Shown here piece by piece: positions 51,958 through 60,850 of a stretch of 64,000 nt of DNA. The position numbers and the translations under genes were made by a program. The stretch spans positions 46,714 through 110,713 of the forward strand of contig JBDVOA010000013.1 of the NCBI GenBank assembly GCA_039969355.1, given 5' to 3'. The notes beneath the pieces are model-generated. The model was not told where the DNA came from. It ran no database searches and saw only the letters and a program-made list of their open reading frames with translations. This stretch comes from JL08 sp039969355 (GTDB taxonomy: Bacteria; Pseudomonadota; Alphaproteobacteria; Rhodobacterales; Rhodobacteraceae). Each line of letters starts with the position of its first letter. Positions within the stretch are counted from its first letter, which is position 1.

Positions 51958-53199
51958 TTGTTATCTGGATTGTTTTTCTATGTCGGCACAGCAGCGGCTT
52001 TAGTGATCGCTTTGCTTTATGTTCGTGATCTTGGCGACATTCCGCAGTTGTTCATAAAAACAAAGCGCTCCAATGTTGACCGGTTTATTAGGCATGAGAA
52101 CAAATTCCTTTTGATGGGACTGGGCGCATGGCTGATCGCAGCTGTCACGTACTTTGGATTTGGTGCAGGTAACGGGTGGGTATTTTGGATTGCCACGCTG
52201 CTGACTGCTGCCTTCATAGCATTCACCTGGGTTTATGTGCATCTGGGATTGCGGAACCAGAAAGACAAGGCCCAGTTCTACAGCATCCAGGAGGCCAGGG
52301 AATTCGTCAGCCCAACCACCCAGGTAATTGTGCTGGAGAAAAACGGCGTCGCCCGTGCCCACCCACAACCACAACTCATGCGCCCGCATCTTGCAGGCAC
52401 CAAAGATGGGTTGGACGGTGAAAATGTCATCATGACATTCTGCGCCATAGCCAACCTTGGCCTTGGCTACACGCCCGAAGTAGAAGGGCAAGATCTCGAC
52501 CTTGAGGTCCTTGCGCAGCACGGCAACAATCTTGTCCTACGCGACAACAAGACGGGTGAACCGCTCCAACAGATTTACGGCTTTCGCGCAAAGGATCAAA
52601 ACACGACGATGGATGGCCCCGCCTGCCCTTTGCGACCGTCTCTTTCGATGAGCGCCTGGCCGACGTTCCGCATGACGTTCCGCGGCTTTGAAAAGGCGTT
52701 CCCGGAAGGAACCGTATTCCTGAACAAACCGTCATCGAATCCGCTTCTTTTTCTACTGGATTTTGCAATGGAACTCGCATTCACCGCGACGATCCAGAAG
52801 CATCACACCGAAGCGCGTCCTATTATGCAGAACCTTGAACACCCCATCGATCCACGGCTCCCTACCAAGTCCTATGTTTGGGGTGTAAATATCGGCGATG
52901 ATGCGACGTGCTGGACCGACGATTTTGTTGTGGCCAACGGCAATGTCGTCAACGCAATCGTAGGCGACCAACCATTGGTGATTACCTGGGATCCGATTTT
53001 TGAAAGTCTGAACGTCTGGTCAAACGACACAGGATCACCGATTAACAAGATCGACTTTTATGGGAAGACTTCCGGCAGACAATTGAAGCGCTCAGCAGAT
53101 GTGAAACCAGGACTTTTCTGGCACGTATGGGCGGAGTTCTTCCCTCATACTGACGTTAATCGGATTGGTGCAAAAGCCGAGGCCGAGAAAGCTGGTTGA
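51958..53199 (+). CDS. DUF3179-like membrane-anchored protein
   Basis: 413 residues from TTG 51958, with a strong GAGGAGG eleven bases upstream deciding the start. Three N-terminal membrane helices (4-20, 48-68, 73-93) precede a soluble domain of about 300 residues. DGENVIMTFCAIANLGLGYTP (with its Cys) and KSYVWGVNIGDDATCWTDDFVVANGNVVN match my recollection of DUF3179. Function unknown. The soluble part lacks a recognised catalytic motif. Confidence 0.65.
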   Translation: MLSGLFFYVGTAAALVIALLYVRDLGDIPQLFIKTKRSNVDRFIRHENKFLLMGLGAWLIAAVTYFGFGAGNGWVFWIATLLTAAFIAFTWVYVHLGLRNQKDKAQFYSIQEAREFVSPTTQVIVLEKNGVARAHPQPQLMRPHLAGTKDGLDGENVIMTFCAIANLGLGYTPEVEGQDLDLEVLAQHGNNLVLRDNKTGEPLQQIYGFRAKDQNTTMDGPACPLRPSLSMSAWPTFRMTFRGFEKAFPEGTVFLNKPSSNPLLFLLDFAMELAFTATIQKHHTEARPIMQNLEHPIDPRLPTKSYVWGVNIGDDATCWTDDFVVANGNVVNAIVGDQPLVITWDPIFESLNVWSNDTGSPINKIDFYGKTSGRQLKRSADVKPGLFWHVWAEFFPHTDVNRIGAKAEAEKAG

Positions 53200-53582
53200 T
53201 GTGCCCATATAGGCCGGTTATTCCGGCGGTGCCAATTGTCACGGCAGCGTTTTGTGTCGGCCCCGGTAGTCTGCCTCGGTCCTACTGAATGTTGATCAAG
53301 CCAATCGTAGTAATCAATTGACACGGCTCAAAGAAGCGTCACTACAATTCAAAAAGCCGCAAGTAATATCGCTCAACGCCGAGGCCCAAGCCAGTCATAC
53401 GTCAAATCAAGACAGTCACCCAATACGCTTTTCAACATATCAAGAGCTTGCGACAGCAGCTATTGGTTGATTTTGAAAGGGCCCTCTAGATTTTTTAATT
53501 TTCAGTTGTGCGTCGGGTATGTTTATCATGGCGATAAACACGTACAAGAGATAAGTTACCGCGAAGAAAAAGGACCAAGAAC
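53200..53582. other. Intergenic region with an eight-base palindrome
   Basis: No gene seen. TGTTTATC-ATGGC-GATAAACA at 53520-53540 lies 43 bases upstream of the outer-membrane protein start and could be an operator. Confidence 0.4.
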
Positions 53583-54314
53583 ATGAAAGATTCACTGAAG
53601 CCATTAGCTTGCGCGACATTCCTCGCACTTTCTGCTTGTCCTGCTCTGGCCCAGGATGGAGATTGGGAATTTGAAGCGTCGATTTATCTTTTTACCCCTG
53701 AAACGGATGTCTCGATTGGCGGTTTGGAAGGAACTCTGAGTTTCAGTGATGCCCTCGACAACCTGGATATGGCTTTCATGGGGGCTTTTGGAGCCCGAAA
53801 TGGTCGTCTGAGTTTTCTTGCCGATTTCATGCTCACGGACATTTCGTTTGGCAACGATTCTCCCGGACCAGCGTTCTCGAGTCTGGAAACAAAATTTAAA
53901 ACCCAGGTCTTTAGCGGATATGCGGCGTACAGCGTCTACCAGGATCCAACCGTCAATGTAGATCTCGCAGCGGGTTTTCGTTGGTTCGACACTTCTACTT
54001 CAATGACTTTAACACCGGGCGCGGCACCAGGCCGCTCTGTCAGCGTGAGCGAAAATTGGGTTGATCCCGTGGTTGGCGTACGAGCCATGTTTGATCTCTC
54101 AGACAAGTGGTCGGGACTGGTATTCGCGGATTACGGCGGATTTAGAAGTGACAGCGAAACATGGCAGATATTGCTTACTGCTAACTATCATATCAACGAA
54201 AAATGGGTTGCGAGGTTTGGCTACAGGCAACTCTCTGTTGATCACGAGATCAACGGTTCGGATTTTTCGTTTGATCAGTCCGGCCCAATATTTGGCGCTA
54301 CTTATCGATTCTGA
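53583..54314 (+). CDS. Outer-membrane beta-barrel protein
   Basis: 243 residues with signal peptide (CATFLALSACPALAQ). The mature part alternates polar and aromatic residues in barrel strands (WEFEASIYLFTPETDVSIGG at the front) and ends in GPIFGATYRF, the C-terminal Phe typical of outer-membrane insertion. About eight strands are plausible. No specific family recognised; role unknown. Start ATG follows AAAAAGGACCAAGAAC. Confidence 0.75.
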   Translation: MKDSLKPLACATFLALSACPALAQDGDWEFEASIYLFTPETDVSIGGLEGTLSFSDALDNLDMAFMGAFGARNGRLSFLADFMLTDISFGNDSPGPAFSSLETKFKTQVFSGYAAYSVYQDPTVNVDLAAGFRWFDTSTSMTLTPGAAPGRSVSVSENWVDPVVGVRAMFDLSDKWSGLVFADYGGFRSDSETWQILLTANYHINEKWVARFGYRQLSVDHEINGSDFSFDQSGPIFGATYRF

Positions 54315-55041
54315 ATCTCCCCCGGCTTCACCAGTGACCGAAATTTTATCAGCAAGCTCCGAGCGACTTCGTTGGGTTCCGTGCAACACAATGACGACCT
54401 GCAATGCCGGCTCGATGGCTTGAAGAAGCCGGGCCGAAGCACCAGGTGTTTAACGCTTTCGGTACCAGTTGGTAGTCCTTACAAATCGGATCGCTACGAT
54501 GAATTCGATCCGCCCAACGTACAGTGTGCTTTGCGCAAGGGCGCTGTCCCGTAAGCCTTCGTAGGGTTTCGGTATGGACCTACGCTCAGGGCATATTAAC
54601 TGTGATTAGGTTTATGAAGCAGCGTGCTTCAAGCACCCAAAACATTGGAGGCGTGATCCGGCGCCTTTTTTGAATGAGCAAAGATCGGATGGTTCGACTA
54701 TGACCGTATTTTACAAGAGCCGAGGTAAGTCACGCATCAATAATCGACGCATTTTGGGTATTATGAGCAGGATCAATGGCAGGTGAATTGCTAGAGATTG
54801 CAGTTGAAGTGGCCCGGAGAGGAGTACTCGTATGAGTAATTGGCACGCACATTGGTCATCTATGTCAAACGGACACCACACACGGTTCAGACCTTCATAG
54901 CAAAGGACAATAGAACAAATTTCATGTTACTGTTCTGATCTATGACGCGAGATAAGCATCTTACGAACTTCAAGTTGCCAGGTGACCTAAATCATAGCAT
55001 AGGTAAAGAGATGTAATTGTTACCTGTAGTTGAGGCGTAAA
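54315..55041. other. Long intergenic region before the arylsulfotransferase gene
   Basis: No credible protein gene on either strand; open frames are short and unlike proteins. It includes the candidate RNA/terminator at 54615-54671. The last 100 bases before 55042 are AT-rich and probably hold the promoter of the next gene. Confidence 0.5.
54615..54671 (+). ncRNA. Possible short RNA or distal terminator unit
   Basis: Hairpin TGAAGCA-GCG-TGCTTCA (54615-54631), a 17-base linker, then AGGCG/CGCCT hairpin with six Ts (54649-54671). Same order of parts as the RNA at 24745, but without a distinct promoter. It may simply terminate the outer-membrane protein transcript. Confidence 0.3.
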
Positions 55042-56406
55042 ATGGACAAATTACTTTTCAAGCGGATTGATCTCTGGCTGGTTGTTTTGATTGTCGTCAT
55101 GCTTCTCCTATCAATGCTAGCGTTCGGCGCAATCGTCCGAGATCGCGCTTTTGGCCACAATCGATTTGGAGCAATTGGCGAGATCAGCTTCCAGATTGCA
55201 TCACTGCCAGCGGAAGCAGGGCGCGAATTGCAACGACTGATGAGCGATGATGTTGCGGGTATGTCAACTCTTCACTCTGAAGAATTTGAAGGTAGGAGCG
55301 GTTGGGAGTTCTCGGATTCAAGGCTTGATAGCGGGCTTGATGGTTATTTGCTGTTCAGTCGGCATGATGGAGATGCCGGACACCATGTCTTTGAACTGGT
55401 TGATCTCAAATCAGGAACCGTAGAGCATCGCATTGATCTGGACGCGTCGGTTTTGTTTTCTCAGGTCGAACATATATCGAGATTTGGCAATCCTGAAGAC
55501 TGGCAGTCGCACCGTTTTCAGGCTGTCCACCCGCTTCCGCTAGAGAATGGGGACCTGCTCGTTAAGGGCAACAGTCCGATGGTTCGGATGTCTCCCTGCG
55601 GGGAACCAATTTGGACGATTGATCAAAGTATATTCCATCACACAATCGAACCTGGTCTTGACGGTGAATTCTGGACTTCCAGCTACATGGAAGAGCACCG
55701 AATCGACGGTTTGCCGAATAGATTCGTTGATCCCGGGATTACTAAGTTTTCCGGAGACGGCGAGGTCCTGTTTGACAGGTCTTTGGCGGAGGTCATGATC
55801 AAGGCGGACCTTGCCCCTTTGTTCCTCTCCTATCAATTGCCGATGAACGATCCGCTGCATCTTAACGATGTCGAACCTGTCCTTGAGGATGGACCCTATT
55901 GGAAGCGCGGTGACGTCTTCCTGAGCATCCGCCATCTTTCAGTCATCATGTTGTACCGCCCCTCCACTGACGAGGTTATTTGGTGGAAGCAGGGTCCGTG
56001 GATGGCACCACACGACGTTGATATAATTGATGCCACTACGATATCGATTTTCAACAACAACGCGTACAACCTTCACGGCGGCAGCTTTGTTCAGGGCTTG
56101 AGCCAAATAAACTACTATGACTTTGCGACTGATACGGTCAGTCGGCCGTTCAAGGAGGCTTTGGAAGCGCAGAACTTCAAGAACGAAGCAGCAGGTCTAT
56201 TCACGTTGCTGCCAGACGGGCATTACTATGTGGACCAGTCCGAATTTGGACGCACGATGATCTTTACACCGGATGGTGAACTGGTGGTTGAACATATCAA
56301 TCGTGCTGAAAATGGCTTGATCTACCATCTGGGATGGAGCCGTTACCTGGAGAGGGATAAGGGCGATCAATTCTTAAAGCAACTGCGTGCAGCGGATTGC
56401 GAATAA
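55042..56406 (+). CDS. Arylsulfotransferase (ASST) family protein, membrane-anchored
   Basis: 454 residues from ATG 55042. One N-terminal helix (LWLVVLIVVMLLLSMLAFGA) anchors a periplasmic beta-propeller. ASST-type landmarks are SIFHHTIEPGLDGEFW, DPLHLNDVEPVLEDG, GDVFLSIRHLSVIMLY and APHDVDIIDATTISIFNNNA. Classical ASST moves sulfate between phenolic compounds with an active-site His; this subfamily in marine bacteria has no proven substrate. A PAPS-type sulfotransferase gene is convergent 66 bases away, suggesting a common sulfation theme. Confidence 0.8.
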   Translation: MDKLLFKRIDLWLVVLIVVMLLLSMLAFGAIVRDRAFGHNRFGAIGEISFQIASLPAEAGRELQRLMSDDVAGMSTLHSEEFEGRSGWEFSDSRLDSGLDGYLLFSRHDGDAGHHVFELVDLKSGTVEHRIDLDASVLFSQVEHISRFGNPEDWQSHRFQAVHPLPLENGDLLVKGNSPMVRMSPCGEPIWTIDQSIFHHTIEPGLDGEFWTSSYMEEHRIDGLPNRFVDPGITKFSGDGEVLFDRSLAEVMIKADLAPLFLSYQLPMNDPLHLNDVEPVLEDGPYWKRGDVFLSIRHLSVIMLYRPSTDEVIWWKQGPWMAPHDVDIIDATTISIFNNNAYNLHGGSFVQGLSQINYYDFATDTVSRPFKEALEAQNFKNEAAGLFTLLPDGHYYVDQSEFGRTMIFTPDGELVVEHINRAENGLIYHLGWSRYLERDKGDQFLKQLRAADCE

Positions 56407-56472
56407 GCACGCCCGGTAAGGCAACTGCCTTCAGGCCCCTACCCCGCGTATTGGCTTTCTTTGTTCGACATA

Positions 56473-57558
56473 TCAAATCCCGTTGTGCGCACTTTTGTCG
56501 AACAGACTAGCGTGTAGCGCCTCGGCCTCGTCTCTGAGAGGGCTTTTGTGTCTGGCAACACCGTCATCCAATAGCGGAGCTGGGTGGAAGTGATTGCCAA
56601 TTTGATTAGCGAATTTCTGGTCTATGTTCAGAATGTCGCAGAGTCTGGTTGCGCCCTGGCGCCCGTCTTCACAGAAAGACTCAAATCTCAGTAGATGAAC
56701 ATGGTCCCCGGCATCTTTGACCGTTTCAAAAGCGGCAATCCAATAAGCGAGCCAATAGTCAATGTCCGATGGAGAAAACCCCTTCGACAGCTCCGCAAAA
56801 CCCGTGAATGAAATTGGTTTGTGCAAATGACCAAATTCGTAATGACCGATGTCGCCCATATAGCGACGCGTGAACGGATCGTCCGTATGCCGGGTCATGA
56901 AATTCTGGTGTTGGCGTAGCAATGAAGCGGCGTGCGCAATGGGTTGGCGAACAGGGACAATTACATTTGCACCGGGGAACAAGTCGGGTAGAAGATCAAG
57001 ACGCGCGATGTTTGCATTGTTCTTTGAGATATAGCGCCCCGTCTGGCCCGACCCAATCCGTAGCGCTACAATTTTACGCAAATGGCGATCAAAGAAAGCT
57101 GACGCATCGTCGTTAATATTGGTTTGGTCCCAAGGAACAATGTCATTCTTGCGAAAGTGATCCGGCCAGAATGCGCGCCAGATTACTTCTTCGAACGCTT
57201 CCGGACTATCCATGCCAATCTTTATCCCGTCCCCATGTGCCCGCTCTTGCAACTCCGCACTTTGACGAAAGCGCGCGCTTATCTGGTTCCAGAGTAGAGG
57301 AGCCATCACGAATGGCATATCCCGGTAAAGATGCGTGGCCATCCCGGGAACGCTGGCCAGTGCCACAAGCAGGATCGTTGTTCCCGCCCGTGGTAAGGAG
57401 GTAATAAATATCGGGTTTTCAGCCGCCGTCGAGGCGAGTTCAGCCTGAAATATCTTGTCTTCGATATCCGCCGCAGTCATCTGGACTCCGACACCTGAAA
57501 AAGCCAGACGATGGATCATGCGATCCAGGAATGAGTATTGCCCTACTGTGTTGGCCAA
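56473..57558 (-). CDS. Sulfotransferase (PAPS-dependent type)
   Basis: 361 residues if begun at TTG 57558 (MANTVGQYSFLDRMIHRLAF), preceded by GGAAG and overlapping the upstream stop by 16 bases; ATG 57519 is the alternative. The 5'-phosphosulfate loop reads ITSLPRAGTTILLVALASVPG, and VPVRQPIAHAASLLRQH matches the 3'-phosphate-binding region of the family. It would sulfate a carbohydrate or small molecule in the cytoplasm. It is convergent with the ASST-like gene and follows two small membrane-protein genes. Confidence 0.82.
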   Translation of the reverse strand: MANTVGQYSFLDRMIHRLAFSGVGVQMTAADIEDKIFQAELASTAAENPIFITSLPRAGTTILLVALASVPGMATHLYRDMPFVMAPLLWNQISARFRQSAELQERAHGDGIKIGMDSPEAFEEVIWRAFWPDHFRKNDIVPWDQTNINDDASAFFDRHLRKIVALRIGSGQTGRYISKNNANIARLDLLPDLFPGANVIVPVRQPIAHAASLLRQHQNFMTRHTDDPFTRRYMGDIGHYEFGHLHKPISFTGFAELSKGFSPSDIDYWLAYWIAAFETVKDAGDHVHLLRFESFCEDGRQGATRLCDILNIDQKFANQIGNHFHPAPLLDDGVARHKSPLRDEAEALHASLFDKSAHNGI

Positions 57559-57938
57559 ACGCGGCTTCCAACGAACCAGATGACAATCGTACCCACGGTA
57601 GTATAGGCAATGACATCCCAACGGGCCAGAAACGCAAGCGCCTGATCTTGTGGGATTATCCCCAAAAAATCGGTCGCTAAGAATGGCAAGCTGGCCAGCA
57701 AAAAAGCCGCCGCGCAACGCAATAGGATTGAGACCGCTGACCGGATCAACTGTAAACCAGCCGATTGGGCCGCCTTTTCCCGTGCATAGTCATCAAGAGA
57801 CGGATCTTTGAGAGCACCGACGGCGTCCGTCATGATGCTAAGTGCCCGGCGTGCAGTTCCAACAATACCGAGCAACCAAAACCCGAGCATGAAAAGCGCG
57901 ACACTTAACGTTGTAAGGCAGATCAGCAACGCCGTCAC
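57543..57938 (-). CDS. Small membrane protein upstream of the sulfotransferase
   Basis: 131 residues from GTG 57938. Three hydrophobic spans (2-27, 70-90, 106-124) with an amphipathic stretch between (DAVGALKDPSLDDYAREKAA). It overlaps the sulfotransferase gene and follows an 82-residue membrane protein by 38 bases. No family known to me; the context places it in the sulfation unit. Confidence 0.7.
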   Translation of the reverse strand: MTALLICLTTLSVALFMLGFWLLGIVGTARRALSIMTDAVGALKDPSLDDYAREKAAQSAGLQLIRSAVSILLRCAAAFLLASLPFLATDFLGIIPQDQALAFLARWDVIAYTTVGTIVIWFVGSRVWPTQ

Positions 57939-57976
57939 TGGCGCTCGCTTTCAGCCGGCAGTGCGCTGGTCATATT

Positions 57977-58225
57977 TCAATCTTCTTTTTCAGAGGTAAG
58001 CTCTTGATTGGCGCTGTTGTTCTTTTTGTTCCGGTTCAGAAGCCGTTTGACCGGGTACCAGACAAATCCAACGATCAACAATAGCCCTGCACCGAGAATT
58101 GCGACAAGCGTACCCAATGCGCCGAGACCTCCGCCCGGGCCAATATAGGCTGATGCGGGAGAGATGGACAAAAGCCAAAAAATCAGCGCTGCCTTAGCAA
58201 CCTTAATGCTCGAATGTTTCATCAC
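57977..58225 (-). CDS. Small signal-peptide membrane protein (YIGPGGGLG type)
   Basis: 82 residues. Signal peptide to about residue 26 (SISPASA), then YIGPGGGLGALGTL, one membrane helix and a charged tail (NRNKKNNSANQELTSEKED). The start of the mature chain, A-YIGPGxG, is a motif I associate with short proteins near surface-polysaccharide and phosphatase/sulfatase-type genes. It leads the minus-strand sulfotransferase unit. Confidence 0.72.
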   Translation of the reverse strand: MMKHSSIKVAKAALIFWLLSISPASAYIGPGGGLGALGTLVAILGAGLLLIVGFVWYPVKRLLNRNKKNNSANQELTSEKED

Positions 58226-58580
58226 TCATCTCCACTTCAGTAAATATTCGCTTATCTCACTAATCAATGTCCACGGGCAACCAGACTCCACTGGATACTT
58301 TACGTTTGGTGTTGTCAACGATTATGGCATTTCGGCGGTTCCTCAAAATACTCATCGATATCGTCAACAATTTAGCCAGCCCACAATCGATGCCTAAACA
58401 TAATCAGGTCAGGTTGGCCGGCTCATACAACCTGCGTTCAGGGAAGCGATATTTGGAGCCGGCAACGTCCAGATTCGAACGTACTAAGATTGGCTGGAAA
58501 TTGGCAAAACTTTCCGTGAACCGTAATCCCCTGCGCTAGGGCAGTAGATTTGATGTCGGGACTCTGCCGTCGTTCGTTGT

Positions 58581-58664
58581 TTAAGTCCGATGCCCGCCAT
58601 CTGTCCACTTGCGGACGCGCAGCAGCTTCAATACATCTTCATCTGAATGCCGTTTCCGTGCCAT
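58581..58664 (-). pseudogene. IS3-family transposase OrfA, N-terminal scar
   Basis: MARKRHSDEDVLKLLR is the start of an IS3-type OrfA; after 16 residues the frame passes into unrelated sequence and stops at 58581. The remainder of the element is gone. It marks a past insertion between the two small membrane-protein clusters. The surrounding 58226-58711 holds no other gene. Confidence 0.65.
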
Positions 58665-58711
58665 CGCAAGTCCCCCTATCGCAACCAATGTAGTGGCACA
58701 GTTTTACGGGG

Positions 58712-59266
58712 CTAGGATACATCAATTCCAATGGAAGAGATGAGTTCATAGTAGGCAAAAATTACAACCAAGAAGAAGGCGAACAGTATCAACTCATGTT
58801 TAAAGTGGTGAGAATGGAAGAATGTTCTGTCGCGATGATGAATGACATCCATTAACTCGTCGCCAAAGCGGATCGATAGGAAAGTGCCCAAGCCTGAAAG
58901 TACGATCACACCCCAATACGGGAAGGGCTCTGTGAATATAGTGTGCAGCAGTTCAGTCAGGATAGTGGTTTTGTAGTAGCTCGGACCAAAAAGCAGTGTC
59001 GCTGCGTTTATGCCAAGGGCGACGATCCAGACAGCAATTTCTGAAACCACCATGCGAATACCGAACAGCAATCGGAGCGGGAAATCCAAAAGGAAGCCCG
59101 CGTCAGCTACCGGAGTGCAAAGTACGAAGAAACTCCATGTCAGCAATGCGGCCACGCCACCGGTCGCGACATCGTATTCGTAACTGAGATACCCAAAATA
59201 ACCGACCAGAAGCCCGCACAGGAGAATAAACTTGATTAATATCTGTGTGTGCGGTTTTGTCGTCAT
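58712..59266 (-). CDS. Integral membrane protein of unknown function
   Basis: About 184 residues from MTTKPHTQILIKFILL (an ATG 18 bases upstream is possible). Four or five hydrophobic segments; the stretch DELMDVIHHRDRTFFHSHHF is rich in His and could bind a metal. I recall no functional assignment. It lies beyond the IS3 scar on the same strand as the sulfotransferase unit. Confidence 0.72.
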   Translation of the reverse strand: MTTKPHTQILIKFILLCGLLVGYFGYLSYEYDVATGGVAALLTWSFFVLCTPVADAGFLLDFPLRLLFGIRMVVSEIAVWIVALGINAATLLFGPSYYKTTILTELLHTIFTEPFPYWGVIVLSGLGTFLSIRFGDELMDVIHHRDRTFFHSHHFKHELILFAFFLVVIFAYYELISSIGIDVS

Positions 59267-59284
59267 GATCTGGCCCATTTTCAA

Positions 59285-59773
59285 TCGTTATGCCTGATGT
59301 ATTGAAATGCGCTCAGGTGGTCCAGAAGTGACAGTAACGGCCAACGTCAATTGTTGGACTAATAAAGGATGGATTGGGCGAAAATTGCTCTCTGGACGCG
59401 AACATAGCAAGGACCGCTTTGTCCGCATGTCGGAACTTCGCTAAACCTTGGAGAACGTCCGCTGCTGGTGAAAGCGGTCATTGAGAGCCAAAGTTCGAAT
59501 TTCCAGCCATGAAGGGCCGCTTTGCGCTACACTGCAGACGTTCAGCAAAATTCGGCGAATGATCACTCCGAGCCCAAAACACCTTGATTTTGCATCGCAG
59601 CGAATGTCTGCTTCTGAAGATAGAAGCTCGACCACACTCAAACAAAAATTGAAACGGATTGGTGCACTGTAGGCTTTCGCTGTTTTGAGTAAATTTGCCA
59701 AATGCGTGGCGTGGTGTGCTATTCTGACTGATGCCCACCACACTTTTCTGGGCGGATCAAGTGTTCGACATCT
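59285..59773. repeat. Intergenic region with degenerate short repeats
   Basis: No gene seen. The region repeats variants of a GC-rich motif: GCAGCGAATGTCTGCTT (59597-59613), GGCCGCTTTGCG (59516-59527), GCAGACGTT (59534-59542) and GACCGCTTTGTCCGC (59412-59426). Similar words recur at 63833-63872, so this looks like a dispersed intergenic repeat of the genome. Confidence 0.45.
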
Positions 59774-59830
59774 TTGATCCAGTCAGTCAACATGTGGAAC
59801 AGGATTTGCAAACTTAGGGAGCAACCTGAC

Positions 59831-60850
59831 ATGACCGAATACCGTATGCCTCCCGAATGGGCCGAGCACGCACGCACTTGGATGTCCTGGCCTTGTGCTG
59901 AACTGACATTTGCCGAGACGCTGCCGCAAGCGCGCGCTGAATTTGCCGATGTGGCCCGTGAAATCGCCAGATTCGAGCCACTCACCATTCTTTATGATCC
60001 AGACAATTGCGACGGGATTGAGCTGTTACGGAATACCCCAAATGTCACCCTGACTGCATGCCCCTTGGATGACAGCTGGTTGCGCGACAACGGACCGACG
60101 TTTGTATTGGGCGAAGATGGCCGCTTGGCCGGTGTGGACTGGATCTTTGACGGATGGGGATCAGGTTGACCGCATCAAAAAGACGCGCAAGTAGCCGCCC
60201 GTGTCATTGAACTTGCGGGTGCCACCCACCGCCCCTCCTTGATGGTCTACGAAGGCGGCGCGTTGAACATTGATGACAAAGGCACCTGCGTCATCACACG
60301 CCAATGTTATGAGCACCGCACCCGAAATGGTGGTCCTTCGCCAGAGGAGTTTGAAAAAGAACTATGTGACCAATTGGGACTGTCCAAAGTGATTTGGTTG
60401 AACCGGACCCTTGAGAACGACTCAACAAATGGACATGTGGACGTGGTTGCTGCCTTTGTGCCCGGAGGCGTAGTGTGTCAGGTCAGTGCCGACCCTGAAG
60501 ATTCTGACTACCAAAACCTCCTGGAAAATCGCACCATTCTCGAGAGCGCTACCGATGCCAACGGCGACCCGCTAGTCGTGCATCAGGTCACCGCCCCGCC
60601 CGTGGACCGCATGACTGATGGGACGCGACGTTTTCTATCCTACATCAATTTTTATCTGGTGAATGGCGGTGTGATCGTCCCGCAATACGGCTTTCCCCAA
60701 CATGACCAAGAAGCGCTGGACGTCCTGAGCGGTCTGTTCCCCGACCGCGAGGTCGTGGGCGTGATGACCAACACCATTGCTGACGGTGGTGGTAATATTC
60801 ACTGTATCACACAGCAACAACCCAAAGCGAGCGCAGCGGCCAATGCGTAA
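59831..60850 (+). pseudogene. aguA: Agmatine deiminase interrupted by one in-frame TGA
   Basis: From ATG 59831 (after AGGGAGCAACCTGAC) the frame reads agmatine deiminase/PPAD throughout, except for TGA at 60167-60169 (codon 113), just after DGWGSG and before PHQKDAQVAARV. All catalytic landmarks are intact: DDSWLRDNGP before the stop, then YEGGALNIDD, NGHVDVVAAF and the Cys in GGGNIHCITQQQP after it. Nothing is frameshifted. The enzyme converts agmatine to N-carbamoylputrescine. A single nonsense change, a sequencing error, or readthrough are all possible. aguB overlaps its end by eight bases. Confidence 0.85.

Noticed and set aside
53440..53628. 62-residue minus-strand frame with a hydrophobic stretch upstream of the outer-membrane protein gene
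   Set aside because: It overlaps the real signal-peptide start and the palindrome, and lacks a start signal.
60167..60169. TGA in aguA as a selenocysteine codon
   Set aside because: The position is not catalytic in agmatine deiminases, the likely ancestral residue is Trp or similar, and no SECIS-like hairpin is evident after it.
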